From NCBI GenBank assembly GCA_031289415.1, contig JAITPN010000005.1:1-64000 (forward strand): a stretch of DNA of 64,000 nucleotides, written 5' to 3'. Under the pieces are notes generated by a model. The model searched no databases, was not told where the DNA came from, and worked only from the letters and a program-made list of their open reading frames with translations. The DNA comes from Prevotellaceae bacterium (lineage in GTDB: Bacteria; Bacteroidota; Bacteroidia; Bacteroidales; UBA932). Position 1 is the first letter of the stretch. Each line of letters begins with the position of its first letter. A program made the position numbers and the translations under genes. Below are positions 18,051-27,361 of the stretch, in pieces.

Positions 18051-19094
18051 TTAATTATTCTCGGGACGGAGCTTGCGGACAGATGCTCCTGAGCGCCACA
18101 TTTCGCTGTCGCGGAGTTGCTTCAATTCCGCATCTAATTTTTCGCGGTAGTCCGGTTTTGAATTTGTATCGATAGAGCGTTGCGCTTCGTTGCCGCACGC
18201 TACTTCTTTATACAATTTCTCGAATACAGGCTTGGCGGCGTCGTGAAACGGACCCATCCAGTCCAACGCACCGCGCTGCGCGGTTGTCGAGCAGTTGGCA
18301 TACATCCAGTCCATGCCGTTTTCTGCAAACAGCGGCATCAACGACTGTGTGAGTTCTTCCACCGTTTCGTTAAACGCTTCGGACGGCGAATGTCCGTTTT
18401 CGCGCAGCACTTCATACTGAGCCAGCAGCAATCCTTGTATAGCGCCCATCAACGTGCCGCGTTCGCCTGTAAGGTCGGAATAGACTTCGCGTTTGAAATC
18501 GGTTTCAAACAAATAGCCCGACCCCACGCCGATGCCCAGCGCAATGGCGCGTTCGCGCGCTTTTCCGGTAACGTTTTGGAATACGGCAAAACTCGAATTT
18601 AAACCGCGTCCTTCCAAAAACATCCGGCGCAGCGACGTGCCCGAACCTTTCGGCGCTACGAGAATCACATCAACGTCGGCAGGCGGGATAATGCCCGTCC
18701 GCTCTTTGTAGGTGATGCCGAAACCATGTGAAAAATACAAGGCTTTGCCTGCCGTAAGATGCGGTTTCAACCGCGACCAAACTTCAATTTGCGCCGCATC
18801 GGAAAGCAAGTATTGGATAATCGTCCCTTTTGCCGCCGCTTCTTCTATTTCAAAAAGCGTTTTGCCGGGTATCCATCCGTCGGCAACGGCTTTGTCCCAT
18901 GTTTTTCCTTTACGTTGCCCGATAATGACGTTAAATCCATTGTCGCGCAAATTCAACGACTGCCCGGGACCTTGTACGCCGTAGCCAATCACTGCGATTG
19001 TTTCGTCTTTCAATACTTCTCTCGCTTTTTCCAGCGAAAATTCTTCGCGGGTAACGACTTGTTCGTCTACGCCGCCAAAATTCATTATTGCCAT
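18051..19094 (-). CDS. ilvC: Ketol-acid reductoisomerase
   Basis: Converts acetolactate and acetohydroxybutyrate to dihydroxy acids with NAD(P)H and Mg; second common step of isoleucine/valine synthesis. The 347-residue product has the Rossmann motif GYGVQGPGQSLNLRDNG (about 38-54), VLVAPKGSGTSLRR, and the C-terminal knotted helical domain with the acidic metal site (DLTGERGTLMGAIQGL and NETVEEL). Length and features fit a class I enzyme of the Bacteroidota type. Last gene of the operon; it starts 21 bp after ilvN. Confidence 0.95.
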   Translation of the reverse strand: MAIMNFGGVDEQVVTREEFSLEKAREVLKDETIAVIGYGVQGPGQSLNLRDNGFNVIIGQRKGKTWDKAVADGWIPGKTLFEIEEAAAKGTIIQYLLSDAAQIEVWSRLKPHLTAGKALYFSHGFGITYKERTGIIPPADVDVILVAPKGSGTSLRRMFLEGRGLNSSFAVFQNVTGKARERAIALGIGVGSGYLFETDFKREVYSDLTGERGTLMGAIQGLLLAQYEVLRENGHSPSEAFNETVEELTQSLMPLFAENGMDWMYANCSTTAQRGALDWMGPFHDAAKPVFEKLYKEVACGNEAQRSIDTNSKPDYREKLDAELKQLRDSEMWRSGASVRKLRPENN

Positions 19095-19115
19095 TTTATT
19101 AAGTTTAGAAAATTA

Positions 19116-19673
19116 TTATTTGTCATTCAACATTTGTTCCATTGCCGCCAGCATATCGCTCAGCCGTTCTACTTTCGATTTTGTAATGGCGATGCGTCCC
19201 GAACGGATAAATTGCAACACGCCTATTTTGGCGCTTAATTCATCGAACAGCGCCTGCGTTTCGTCGTAGTGCCCTGTTTTTTCGAGCACCGTCCACACTT
19301 CCGTCATGTCCAATATCCGCGCGTTGTAGCGGCGGATAATGTCTTCGATAGAACCCAGCGACAGCAGCTTGTCGGTAGGCAGTTTATACAACGCTATTTC
19401 TTGGAAAACGAGGTTTTCGTCGGTGTTGTAGTATGCTTTCAGAATATCGACGCGCTTGTCTATCTGCTTCACTACTTTTTCGACCATCTCATGCTCGGAG
19501 AACGTGGTGATCGTAAATTTGTGGATGCCCTCAATCGCCGACGGCGACACGGACAGGGTTTCGATATTCAGCCCCCGGCGCGTAAATATAACGGTTATCT
19601 GATTCAGTAACCCCACCATATTTTCCGAAAATATGGTAATCGTGTAAAGCGTTTTATTTTCCATACGCTCCAT
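19116..19673 (-). CDS. ilvN: Acetolactate synthase, regulatory small subunit
   Basis: The ACT-domain subunit that activates the catalytic IlvB subunit and confers feedback control by branched-chain amino acids. The 185-residue product opens with the ACT domain (TITIFSENMVGLLNQITVIF, about 8-27) with the family phrase RRGLNIETLSVSPS, then the C-terminal domain. Two ATGs are possible, 19673 and 19664; the second has GGAG at a short distance. It overlaps the ilvB stop by 20 or 11 bp, so the subunits are translationally coupled. Confidence 0.92.
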   Translation of the reverse strand: MERMENKTLYTITIFSENMVGLLNQITVIFTRRGLNIETLSVSPSAIEGIHKFTITTFSEHEMVEKVVKQIDKRVDILKAYYNTDENLVFQEIALYKLPTDKLLSLGSIEDIIRRYNARILDMTEVWTVLEKTGHYDETQALFDELSAKIGVLQFIRSGRIAITKSKVERLSDMLAAMEQMLNDK

Positions 19674-21396
19674 CTCCTGTTAAAATGTTTGTAATATTTG
19701 CGCCTGCCGGCACCATCGGATAGACCATTCCTTTGGCTTCGACGCGGGCTTCGAGCAGATATGCGCCTTTCGTGCCGAGCATTTCGCGGATTGCCTCGTC
19801 CAGTTCGCCGCGTTTGGAAACCGACCTGCCCGGAATGTTGTAGGCGGCGGCGATTTTTACGAAATCCGGGTTTTTCATCACCGTTTCGGAATAGCGTTCG
19901 TTATAGAATAATTCCTGCCACTGGCGCACCATGCCCAGATAATCATTATTCAATAAAATAATTTTTACGTCGATGTCCGACTGCATAATGGTGCCTAATT
20001 CCTGAATCGTCATTTGCAACCCGCCGTCGCCGGCAAACAGGCACACCGTACGGTCGGGTGCGCCGAGCTTAGCGCCCATGGCGGCAGGAAGCCCGAAGCC
20101 CATCGTGCCTAACCCGCCGGAGGTTACGACGCTCCGCGTTTGCTTGAATTTAAAATACCGTGCGCCCATCATCTGGTTTTGCCCTACGTCGGTAACCAGA
20201 ACGGCATTGTGGGCAGTAGCTTCCGACACGCGGTGCACCACTTCGCCCATCGTCAAAGCCGCCGTTTGGGGATATATTTCTTTATTGATAACCGCCGCCG
20301 TTTCTTTTTCCATCGGGGCTTTGAACGAATCGCGCCATGCCGTATGCTTCGCGTCGTGCAGCAGGGCGGTTACCAGCGGCAGCGTCTCTTTCGCGTTGCC
20401 CAGCACCGCGACGTCGGTTTTCACGTTCTTGTCTATTTCCGCAGGGTCAATATCGAAATGGATGATTTTAGCCTGCTTGGCGTACGTGCCCAAGTCGCCT
20501 GTTACGCGGTCGTCAAAGCGCATGCCGATGGCGATGAGCACGTCGCACTCGTTGGTTTTCAGGTTGGGCGCAATGTTGCCGTGCATGCCCAACATGCCGG
20601 TGTTCAGCGGCTCGCCGGTAGGCAGCGCCGACAGCCCCAGCAGCGTGCTGGCTGAGGGGATGTCGGCTTTCTTCAGAAACGCCAACAACTCCTCTTCGGC
20701 ATGGCTCAGGACGACGCCTTGCCCCACCAGCGCCAGCGGTCGCTCGGCATGGTTGATGAGCTGCGCGGCTTGCGCCACGTGCGCCTGCTCCACCACCGGC
20801 ACCGGCACGTATCCGGTGATATGGTTGACGGCAACCGACTGGTAGTCGAACGTCCCTATTTGCGCGTTTTTGGTAATGTCGAGCACCACAGGACCCGGTC
20901 GCCCCGACGACGCGATGTAGAACGCGCGGGCTATAGCCCATGGAATGTCTTCGGCGCAGCGCACCTGATACGACCATTTGCTGATAGCCTGCGTGATGCC
21001 TATCACGTCTATTTCCTGAAAAGCGTCCGTGCCGAGCAGCGTAGCCGGCACCTGTCCGGCGATGACCACTATCGGCGTACTGTCCATCATGGCGTCGGCA
21101 ACGCCGGTAACCGTGTTGGCAACGCCCGGACCTGAGGTTACGACCACCACGCCCGGTTTGCCCGACACCCGCGCGTAGCCTTGCGCGGCATGTACCGCGC
21201 CCTGTTCGTGGCGGACAAGGATGTGCCGCAGCCGGTCGCGGTAGTCGTACAGCGCATCGTAAATAGAAAGCGCCTGCCCGCCCGGATAGCCGAACAGCAG
21301 CGACGCGCCCTCGTGCAGCAACGCCTCCGCAATAGCTTGCGAGCCTGACATCGTGCGCCGGTGGGGCGAAGATATAATATGATCTTTATTCATCAT
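19654..21396 (-). CDS. ilvB: Acetolactate synthase, catalytic large subunit
   Basis: Thiamine-diphosphate enzyme that condenses pyruvate with pyruvate or 2-oxobutyrate, the first common step of isoleucine/valine synthesis. The 580-residue product has the N-terminal FGYPGGQALSIYDAL, the catalytic Glu region VRHEQGAVHAAQGYARVSG, the FAD-like middle domain, and the C-terminal thiamine-diphosphate motif FAGDGGLQMTIQEL...NNDYLGMVRQWQ. First gene of the minus-strand operon ilvB-ilvN-ilvC, with a promoter at 21418-21425. The start is one of two adjacent ATGs at 21396 and 21393. Confidence 0.96.
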   Translation of the reverse strand: MMNKDHIISSPHRRTMSGSQAIAEALLHEGASLLFGYPGGQALSIYDALYDYRDRLRHILVRHEQGAVHAAQGYARVSGKPGVVVVTSGPGVANTVTGVADAMMDSTPIVVIAGQVPATLLGTDAFQEIDVIGITQAISKWSYQVRCAEDIPWAIARAFYIASSGRPGPVVLDITKNAQIGTFDYQSVAVNHITGYVPVPVVEQAHVAQAAQLINHAERPLALVGQGVVLSHAEEELLAFLKKADIPSASTLLGLSALPTGEPLNTGMLGMHGNIAPNLKTNECDVLIAIGMRFDDRVTGDLGTYAKQAKIIHFDIDPAEIDKNVKTDVAVLGNAKETLPLVTALLHDAKHTAWRDSFKAPMEKETAAVINKEIYPQTAALTMGEVVHRVSEATAHNAVLVTDVGQNQMMGARYFKFKQTRSVVTSGGLGTMGFGLPAAMGAKLGAPDRTVCLFAGDGGLQMTIQELGTIMQSDIDVKIILLNNDYLGMVRQWQELFYNERYSETVMKNPDFVKIAAAYNIPGRSVSKRGELDEAIREMLGTKGAYLLEARVEAKGMVYPMVPAGANITNILTGDGAYGK

Positions 21397-21417
21397 CTAT
21401 CCAAAGTAAATATTTTG

Positions 21418-21425
21418 CAAAGATA
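21418..21425 (-). promoter_or_regulatory. -7 box TATCTTTG for ilvB operon
   Basis: TATCTTTG on the minus strand, about 21 bp upstream of the ilvB ATG. The leader is too short to hold an attenuator peptide. Confidence 0.55.
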
Positions 21426-21503
21426 CAAAAAAAAAAGTGAAGCGCGAAGCGCGAAGTATTTCGCGTCGCTGTTGGTTTTAAATTGTGTAACAATCCCCCC
21501 CCC

Positions 21504-22184
21504 TCACTGCGACACATTAACCTTATACAAGTCGCTCCACGGACCGTAGTCGCCGCGCGTGCCCAGCCACCGGAAGGCGAGATACACCTTTTTGAAACGG
21601 TCTTCCATTTCAAACTGCAGGCGCAGGGGCGATGCGGTGGCTATGGCATGCGCGGTGAGCTGCTCGATTCCGTCGGGCTCGCCGCCGTCGAGTTTATAAT
21701 ACACTTCCAAGCCTCTCACGCCGTCGGGCTTGGCGCGGCGGTTGCTTTTCGCATCGAAGAATATAACGGTAACCGCCCAGTTGTCCGACTTAACGCTCCG
21801 TATGCCCGGCGTATCCGACGGTGCAGGCAGCGACGAACGCCGCCCCGGCACAGGCATGTAGAGCGCCTCGAAGTCGCCCGGCATTGCGGCGCGGTTGTAC
21901 TTCACGTAGTAGTGGAGATACCGGCGGAACACTTTGTGCGCCTCGCCGAGCGCCTCGTGCAGCGCAATCGTGTCGAGCTTCGTACGGTTGTCCGCATCCT
22001 GCTTCTTGGCGTAAGCCGTATCGACGGCTACTTTCGTCGCCGTAAGCTCCTCCGCCACCGTTGCCGGTATTTTCAGCCGGAGCATGACTGCCGGTTCTAT
22101 CAAATAATAAAGTTTCGTATGAAGATCTTTTATCTGATCGTCAATTCTACGTGGAAACATCGGGTGTTTAGCTGCTCTTGCCAT
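21504..22184 (-). CDS. Unknown two-domain protein A (array-associated)
   Basis: A 226-residue product without signal peptide or membrane segment, so probably cytoplasmic. Residues about 10-100 are helical (QIKDLHTKLYYLIEP; ALGEAHKVFRRYLHYYVKYN). A proline-rich linker follows (about 111-125). The C-terminal domain (about 130-226) has a beta-sandwich pattern with RAKPDGV (150-156), EDR (194-196) and RWLGTRGDYGPW (205-216), reminiscent of fibronectin type III-like folds. The same layout and motifs recur in the protein at 43848-44549, so they are paralogues. The start ATG at 22184 lies 1 bp after the stop of a frame running through the 42-bp repeat array. Function unknown; I do not recognise a named family. 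Confidence 0.8.
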   Translation of the reverse strand: MARAAKHPMFPRRIDDQIKDLHTKLYYLIEPAVMLRLKIPATVAEELTATKVAVDTAYAKKQDADNRTKLDTIALHEALGEAHKVFRRYLHYYVKYNRAAMPGDFEALYMPVPGRRSSLPAPSDTPGIRSVKSDNWAVTVIFFDAKSNRRAKPDGVRGLEVYYKLDGGEPDGIEQLTAHAIATASPLRLQFEMEDRFKKVYLAFRWLGTRGDYGPWSDLYKVNVSQ

Positions 22185-22185
22185 A

Positions 22186-22608
22186 CTATGTAAGTTTTAG
22201 TTTATTTAATATAGTATTAATAGTACTAAGGAATGATTTACGAATACGAACGAACGGTTTGTTCGTACTAAGGAACGATTCACGAATACGAACGAACGGT
22301 TTGTTCGTATTAAGGAACGATTCACGAATACGAACGGATGATTTGTTCGTACTAAGGAACGATTCACGAATACGAACGAACAGTTTGTTCGTACTAAGGA
22401 ATGATTCACGAATACGAACGAATAGTTTGTTCGTACTAAGGAATGGTTCACGAATACGAACGGATGATTTGTTCGTATTAAGGAATGATTCACGAATACG
22501 AACGGATGATTTGTTCGTACTAAGGAATAGGTTACGAATACTAACGGATGGCTTCATCGTCCAAAGGATGATTTCCGAAGGAGACATATATATAAAGGTA
22601 TCGTTCAT
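22186..22608 (-). CDS. Possible translated array: 14-residue repeat peptide
   Basis: An open frame of 140 codons runs the whole length of the 42-bp array on the strand of protein A. It encodes 14-residue repeats of the form NKxxVRIRExFLxT. Its ATG at 22608 lies just 6 bp after the TACCTTTG box (22622-22615), so it would be nearly leaderless. Its TAG stop (22188-22186) is 1 bp before the ATG of protein A. The opposite strand is also open because the period is a multiple of 3, so the open frame alone is weak evidence. The arrangement with promoter and downstream start is the reason to list it. Confidence 0.3.
   Translation of the reverse strand: MNDTFIYMSPSEIILWTMKPSVSIRNLFLSTNKSSVRIRESFLNTNKSSVRIREPFLSTNKLFVRIRESFLSTNKLFVRIRESFLSTNKSSVRIRESFLNTNKPFVRIRESFLSTNKPFVRIRKSFLSTINTILNKLKLT
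22223..22558. repeat. Tandem array, 8 x 42 bp
   Basis: Eight contiguous units of exactly 42 bp. A unit starts GTACTAAGGAACGATTCACG, continues AATACGAACGAACGG and ends TTTGTTC, with a few substitutions between copies; the copy at 22517-22558 is the most diverged. The two 21-bp halves of the unit align at 12 of 21 positions (shared TAC.AA.GAACG.TT), suggesting an original 21-bp period. ACGAAC and GTTCGT in each unit can pair as a hairpin, reaching 9 bp (AATACGAAC/GTTCGTATT) where the next unit starts GTATT. The array lies between the promoter at 22615-22622 and the start of protein A at 22184, so it is transcribed. Not CRISPR: there are no spacers. Confidence 0.95.
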
Positions 22609-22614
22609 CGGCTA

Positions 22615-22622
22615 CAAAGGTA
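22615..22622 (-). promoter_or_regulatory. -7 box TACCTTTG reading into the 42-bp array
   Basis: TACCTTTG on the minus strand, 57 bp upstream of the first array unit and the only good -7 match before protein A. No clear -33 TTG. Between it and leuB lies an imperfect stem (AACGC/GCGTT with CTCCC/GGGAG, about 22658-22695). Confidence 0.5.
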
Positions 22623-22752
22623 CGAAAAATAATTGATATAAGGAAGTCATGAAGGAAACTCCAACGCCTCCCGACGCTCTTTGGGAGCAGGAAGCGTTCG
22701 CCATTCAGTTAAGAGCAACACCCTTTTAGCCCCCAGCGTTACACGTCCTGCA

Positions 22753-23826
22753 TTATTTTGCTTTCGCGATATACGCCGTAATCCAAGCGCCTACTTCCGA
22801 CGTTTTGGCGGCTTTGCCTTGTTCGGCAATGTCTTCCGTAACGATGCCCGCGGCGAGCGAGGCGTTTACTGCGTCGCGGATGATTGCGCCTTCGGCAGTC
22901 AGGTTAAAGGCGTATTCAAACATCAGCGCGGCGGAGAGGATGGTGGCGAGCGGGTTGGCGACGTCCTTGCCTGCCGCCTGCGGGTAAGAGCCGTGGATGG
23001 GTTCAAACACCGACGTGTGTATGCCGATGGACGCCGACGGCAGCATCCCGAGCGAGCCGGTGATGACGGAGGCTTCGTCCGTAAGAATGTCGCCAAACAT
23101 GTTTTCGGTAACGAGTACGTCGAAGCGTTTCGGGTTTTGTATCAACTGCATGGCGGCGTTGTCCACGAACAGGTAGTCGGTGGCAACGTCCGTATATTCT
23201 TTTTCGATTTTTTGCGCTACCTGCCGCCACAGCCGCGAGGTGCAAAGCACGTTTGCCTTGTCTACGACCGTCAGCCGTTTGTTGCGCTTCAACGCGTAGC
23301 TGTATGCCAGCCGTACGATGCGTTCAATTTCTTCCACGGTATATACGCAGGTGTCGTATGCCGTGTTGCCGTCTTCGCTTCTGCCTTGCGGGCGTCCGAA
23401 GTAGATGCCGCCGGTGAGTTCGCGGATGCACATGAGGTCGACGCCTGCCACCAAGTCGGCACGCAGCGGCGACTTGTGGAGCAGCGACGGAAAGGTGGTT
23501 ACAGGGCGGATGTTGGCATACAGTCCCAGTTTTTTACGCATCGCCAGCAGTCCCTGTTCGGGGCGTACTTTGGCAGCCGGGTTGTTGTCGTATTCCGGCG
23601 AGCCGATAGCGCCGAACAGTACGGCGGCTGACGCCATGCACAGTTCGTGGGTGGCTTGCGGATAGGGGTCGCCCGTGCGGTCGATGGCGGTTGCCCCGAC
23701 GATGCCGTGCGCGTCGCGCAGCGTGTGTCCGAATTTACGGCATACGGCTTTTGTTACTTCCAGCGCCTGCGCTACGATTTCCGGTCCTATGCCGTCGCCG
23801 GGCAGGACGGCTATTTTTAATTCCAT
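22753..23826 (-). CDS. leuB: 3-isopropylmalate dehydrogenase
   Basis: Oxidises and decarboxylates 3-isopropylmalate to 2-oxoisocaproate with NAD; third leucine step. The 357-residue product has [10 protein letters not shown] at the N-terminus, the Arg residues of the substrate site ([21 protein letters not shown]), the NAD/metal region ([27 protein letters not shown]) and the adenine-binding [15 protein letters not shown]. Last gene of the leu operon, 3 bp after the gene upstream. It could also act on methylmalate in an isoleucine route if the neighbour is a citramalate synthase. Confidence 0.95.
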   Translation of the reverse strand: MELKIAVLPGDGIGPEIVAQALEVTKAVCRKFGHTLRDAHGIVGATAIDRTGDPYPQATHELCMASAAVLFGAIGSPEYDNNPAAKVRPEQGLLAMRKKLGLYANIRPVTTFPSLLHKSPLRADLVAGVDLMCIRELTGGIYFGRPQGRSEDGNTAYDTCVYTVEEIERIVRLAYSYALKRNKRLTVVDKANVLCTSRLWRQVAQKIEKEYTDVATDYLFVDNAAMQLIQNPKRFDVLVTENMFGDILTDEASVITGSLGMLPSASIGIHTSVFEPIHGSYPQAAGKDVANPLATILSAALMFEYAFNLTAEGAIIRDAVNASLAAGIVTEDIAEQGKAAKTSEVGAWITAYIAKAK

Positions 23827-23829
23827 AAA

Positions 23830-25347
23830 TTATTTATTTTCGATGATGTTTAACATTTTGACGGTGGCTTTAATGGCGGCTTCGGTTTGGTCGCCGTCCA
23901 GCCCTGAGGTTTTAAATACGTTTCCGTTCATATTCCACGTGATGACGGTTTGCACGAGCGCGTCGGTGCGCCCGCCCGGAGGGATGCCTACGTTGTAGTC
24001 TTCCAGCACAGGGTGCGGTTTTCCCGTGCGGTCGTATATCGTCCAGAGGGCTTTCATGAATGCGTCGTACTGTCCGTCGCCCACAGCCGACTCGCGGTAG
24101 CTTTCGCCGCCTATCTCGATGCCGATGTTCGCGATGGGTTTCAATCCTTTTGATATGGACAACGAGTAGTTGAGCAGTTTCACTTTTTGTACCACGTTTT
24201 CGCTTTTCAGCACGTCGGATACGATGTACGGCAGGTCGTCGGGCGTTACCACTTCTTTTTTGTCGCCCAGTTCAATAATCCGTTCGGTAACTTTCCGCAT
24301 CGTGTCTTCGTCGAGTTCCATGTTCAGGTTTTCCAGATTTTTGAGGACATTGGCTTTTCCCGAATTTTTACCCAACGCATACAGCCGTTCGCGTCCGAAG
24401 CGTTCGGGGAGGAGGTCGTTGTAGTACAGTTTATTTTTGTTGTCGCCGTCGGCATGTACGCCTGCCACTTGCGTGAATACGTGTTCGCCTACCACCGGTT
24501 TGTTGGCGGGAATCCTGATGCCGGAGTATGATTCTACGGCGCGGCTCACCGCGTTTATTTTGTCTTCACGGATGTTGGTCGGCAGTTTCAGCTGGTCGTG
24601 CAGTACGGCTACGACGCTCGACAGCGGCGCATTTCCGGCGCGTTCGCCCAGTCCGTTTATCGTTACATGGATGCCTTTTATTCCGGCTTTTGCCGCTTCG
24701 TAGATGTTGGCAACGGCAAGGTCGTAGTCGTTGTGTGCATGGAAATCGAAGTAGAGGTCGGGGTATCGTGCTACCATTGTACGGCAGAACGCGGCGGTTT
24801 GCGTCGGGTTGAGGATTCCCAGCGTATCGGGCAGCATAAACCGCCGGATGTTTTTATTTTTTAAATGATCAGCCAGAAAGAATACATAGTCGGGCGAATG
24901 GTTCATGCCGTTCGACCAGTCTTCAAAATATACGTTGATGCCGATGCTTTCGGCGGCGGCATTGTCGAGTACGGTTTGGATGTCGGCAAGATGCTGTTCG
25001 GGCGTTTTGCGGAGCTGTCCGGTGCAGTGTTTCAGCGAGCCTTTGCACAGCAGGTTCATCACGCGGCAGCCTGCATTTTTCACCCACGCCAGCGATTTAT
25101 CGCCGTCGACAAAGCCCAGCACTTCTATTTTTTCGATGACGTGGTTTGCCTCTGCCCATTTCGTTACGCGGCGAACGGTTTCAAATTCGCCGTCCGATAC
25201 TTTTGCCGAAGCGATTTCTACATGGTCAACCCGCAAGTCTTCAATCAGCAGGCGGACGATGTGCAGCTTTTCGGGGGCGGCAAACGATACGCCCGACGTT
25301 TGTTCGCCGTCGCGCAGCGTGGTGTCTATAATTTCAATCCGTTGCAT
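23830..25347 (-). CDS. 2-isopropylmalate/citramalate synthase-family enzyme
   Basis: A second LeuA-type condensing enzyme inside the leu operon. The 505-residue product has the catalytic start [16 protein letters not shown], the metal-site [12 protein letters not shown] and [12 protein letters not shown], and a C-terminal LeuA dimer/regulatory domain (about 370-500) including [17 protein letters not shown]. It differs clearly from the true LeuA at 27362-28858, for example GVSF where LeuA has VPGC. Two such genes in one leu operon are known from Bacteroides, where the second is annotated as isopropylmalate or citramalate synthase. Citramalate from pyruvate and acetyl-CoA would feed isoleucine through LeuCD and LeuB. 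The acyl acceptor cannot be decided from sequence by eye. It overlaps leuD by 22 bp. Confidence 0.85.
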   Translation of the reverse strand: MQRIEIIDTTLRDGEQTSGVSFAAPEKLHIVRLLIEDLRVDHVEIASAKVSDGEFETVRRVTKWAEANHVIEKIEVLGFVDGDKSLAWVKNAGCRVMNLLCKGSLKHCTGQLRKTPEQHLADIQTVLDNAAAESIGINVYFEDWSNGMNHSPDYVFFLADHLKNKNIRRFMLPDTLGILNPTQTAAFCRTMVARYPDLYFDFHAHNDYDLAVANIYEAAKAGIKGIHVTINGLGERAGNAPLSSVVAVLHDQLKLPTNIREDKINAVSRAVESYSGIRIPANKPVVGEHVFTQVAGVHADGDNKNKLYYNDLLPERFGRERLYALGKNSGKANVLKNLENLNMELDEDTMRKVTERIIELGDKKEVVTPDDLPYIVSDVLKSENVVQKVKLLNYSLSISKGLKPIANIGIEIGGESYRESAVGDGQYDAFMKALWTIYDRTGKPHPVLEDYNVGIPPGGRTDALVQTVITWNMNGNVFKTSGLDGDQTEAAIKATVKMLNIIENK

Positions 25348-25922
25348 TGTTCAAATTGCTCAATTTGTTCTTTTTTATTCAGTAAATAGTCGATGTCGTC
25401 AAAACCGTTGAGGAAACATTCCTTTTTATACGTATTGATAGCGAATGTTTCGGATTTTCGGGTGTAATTGTTGGTGATTTGCTGCTTTTCCAAATCAACG
25501 GTTACCGTCATTTCCGGGTCGTTGCGGACGCTTTCAAAAAGTTCGGCAAGAAATTGTTCCGATACTACCACCGGCAGTACGAAATTGTTCATCGAATTGT
25601 TTTTGAAAATGTCGGCAAAGAAACTTGATACGACTACCTTGAAGCCGTAGCCGGCAATCGCCCATGCCGCATGTTCGCGGCTCGACCCGCTTCCGAAGTT
25701 CTTTCCGGCAACCAATACCTGTCCCTTGTACAGCGGATTATTCAGTATGAATTCGGCGACCGGTTCTCCGTTTTTGTCATAACGCCAATCGCGAAAAAGA
25801 TTGTCGCCAAAACCTTCTTTTGACGTCGCTTTCAGAAAGCGTGCCGGAATAATCTGGTCGGTATCTACATTTTCTACCTCTAAGGGTACTACGGTGCTTG
25901 TTAGTGTTACAAATTTTTCCAT
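25326..25922 (-). CDS. leuD: 3-isopropylmalate dehydratase, small subunit
   Basis: The swivel-domain partner of LeuC in isomerising 2- to 3-isopropylmalate. The 198-residue product shows [13 protein letters not shown] (about 19-31), [17 protein letters not shown] (about 73-89) and the conserved C-terminal helix region. It starts 11 bp after the leuC stop and overlaps the following gene by 22 bp, typical of a tight operon. Confidence 0.95.
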   Translation of the reverse strand: MEKFVTLTSTVVPLEVENVDTDQIIPARFLKATSKEGFGDNLFRDWRYDKNGEPVAEFILNNPLYKGQVLVAGKNFGSGSSREHAAWAIAGYGFKVVVSSFFADIFKNNSMNNFVLPVVVSEQFLAELFESVRNDPEMTVTVDLEKQQITNNYTRKSETFAINTYKKECFLNGFDDIDYLLNKKEQIEQFEQCNGLKL

Positions 25923-25933
25923 TGTTTTTTTAA

Positions 25934-27343
25934 TTAACTTTTGTCTGTGTTCAGGCTTCTTGGGTCAACCAATTTGCCGGTAATGGCGGCGGCGGCGGCA
26001 ACGAGCGCTCCTGCCAGAATTGTACGTGCGCCGGGTCCTTGCCGTCCTTCAAAATTGCGGTTGGAGGTCGATACGGCATATTTTCCGGCAGGCACTTTGT
26101 CGTCGTTCATTGCCAAGCACGCCGAACAACCCGGTTGGCGGATTTCAAAACCTGCTTCTTCCAATACCTTATCTAAGCCTTCGGCGCGGATTTGTTTGTC
26201 CACCGCCCATGAACCCGGCACTAACCAAGCGACTACGTTCGTCGCTTTTTTTCTTCCTTTGACGAAACCGGCAAATGCCCTGAAATCTTCAATGCGTCCG
26301 TTCGTGCAACTTCCCAAAAAGACATAATCGACAGTTTTCCCTGTTATTTTTTCTCCCGATTGAAATCCCATATATTCCAAAGATTTATTGAATGAAATGC
26401 GGGATGAAGCGTCAATCGTATCTAATGCCGGAATGGCTTCGTTGATGCCCATTCCCATACCCGGATTAGTGCCGTAAGTGATCATCGGTTCGATGTGGGT
26501 AGCGTCAAATACTATTTCCTTGTCGAATACGGCGTCGGCGTCCGATTGTAGCGTTTTCCAATAAGCCAATGCTTGATTCCACGCTTCGCCTTTCGGGGCA
26601 AATTCGCGCCCTTTGATGTAGGCAAACGTGGTGTCGTCGGGAGCAATCATTCCGCCGCGTGCGCCCATTTCAATAGACAGGTTGCAGAGCGTAAATCTGC
26701 CTTCCATCGAAAGGTTTTCGACGGCTTCGCCGGCATATTCTACAAAGTATCCGGTAGCGCCTCCTGTAGTCATTTGCGCAATGATGTACAGGGCGAGGTC
26801 TTTAGCCGTTACGTAAGGTTTTAAACGGTTTTTAACGACAATGCGCATCGTTTTAGGGCGCGATTGGAACACGCATTGCGTAGCCAGCACCATTTCCACT
26901 TCGCTCGTCCCGATGCCGAAAGCAATAGCGCCCACCGCACCGTGCGTAGAAGTGTGCGAGTCGCCGCATACCATAGTCATGCCGGGCAACGACAATCCGT
27001 TTTCGGGACCTACGACGTGAATAATGCCGTTTTTGCCGTGTCCCATCGGATAATAATTCACGCCGAATTCTTTGGCGTTTTTGTCCAGCGTATCCACTTG
27101 ATGCTTGGACACCGCGTCCCGAATCGGCAGTTCCTGATTTTTTGTCGGAATATTGTGGTCGGGGATGCACGTGATTTGCTTCGGGCGGAACACTTTCAAT
27201 CCGCGGCGGCGCAATCCGTCAAATGCCTGCGGACTGGTTACTTCGTGGCAATACATCCGGTCGATATAAAGTTGCGTAGGTCCGTCTTCGACGATGCTTA
27301 CTACGTGTTTGTCCCAAATTTTGTCAAATAATGTCTGTTTCAT
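25934..27343 (-). CDS. leuC: 3-isopropylmalate dehydratase, large subunit
   Basis: Aconitase-family [4Fe-4S] subunit. The 469-residue product has [18 protein letters not shown], the cluster cysteines in [12 protein letters not shown] and [11 protein letters not shown], and the C-terminal [19 protein letters not shown]. Bacterial-type LeuC length is normal. It lies 18 bp downstream of leuA. Confidence 0.95.
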   Translation of the reverse strand: MKQTLFDKIWDKHVVSIVEDGPTQLYIDRMYCHEVTSPQAFDGLRRRGLKVFRPKQITCIPDHNIPTKNQELPIRDAVSKHQVDTLDKNAKEFGVNYYPMGHGKNGIIHVVGPENGLSLPGMTMVCGDSHTSTHGAVGAIAFGIGTSEVEMVLATQCVFQSRPKTMRIVVKNRLKPYVTAKDLALYIIAQMTTGGATGYFVEYAGEAVENLSMEGRFTLCNLSIEMGARGGMIAPDDTTFAYIKGREFAPKGEAWNQALAYWKTLQSDADAVFDKEIVFDATHIEPMITYGTNPGMGMGINEAIPALDTIDASSRISFNKSLEYMGFQSGEKITGKTVDYVFLGSCTNGRIEDFRAFAGFVKGRKKATNVVAWLVPGSWAVDKQIRAEGLDKVLEEAGFEIRQPGCSACLAMNDDKVPAGKYAVSTSNRNFEGRQGPGARTILAGALVAAAAAITGKLVDPRSLNTDKS

Positions 27344-27361
27344 ACTGTAAATACTCCGTGG

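Noticed and set aside
22223-22558. CRISPR array
   Set aside because: Units are contiguous with no unique spacers, and no cas genes are present; the same holds for 43503-43763.
22178-22636. Plus-strand 152-codon frame through the 42-bp array
   Set aside because: A 42-bp period keeps several frames open automatically; no promoter or downstream gene supports this strand.
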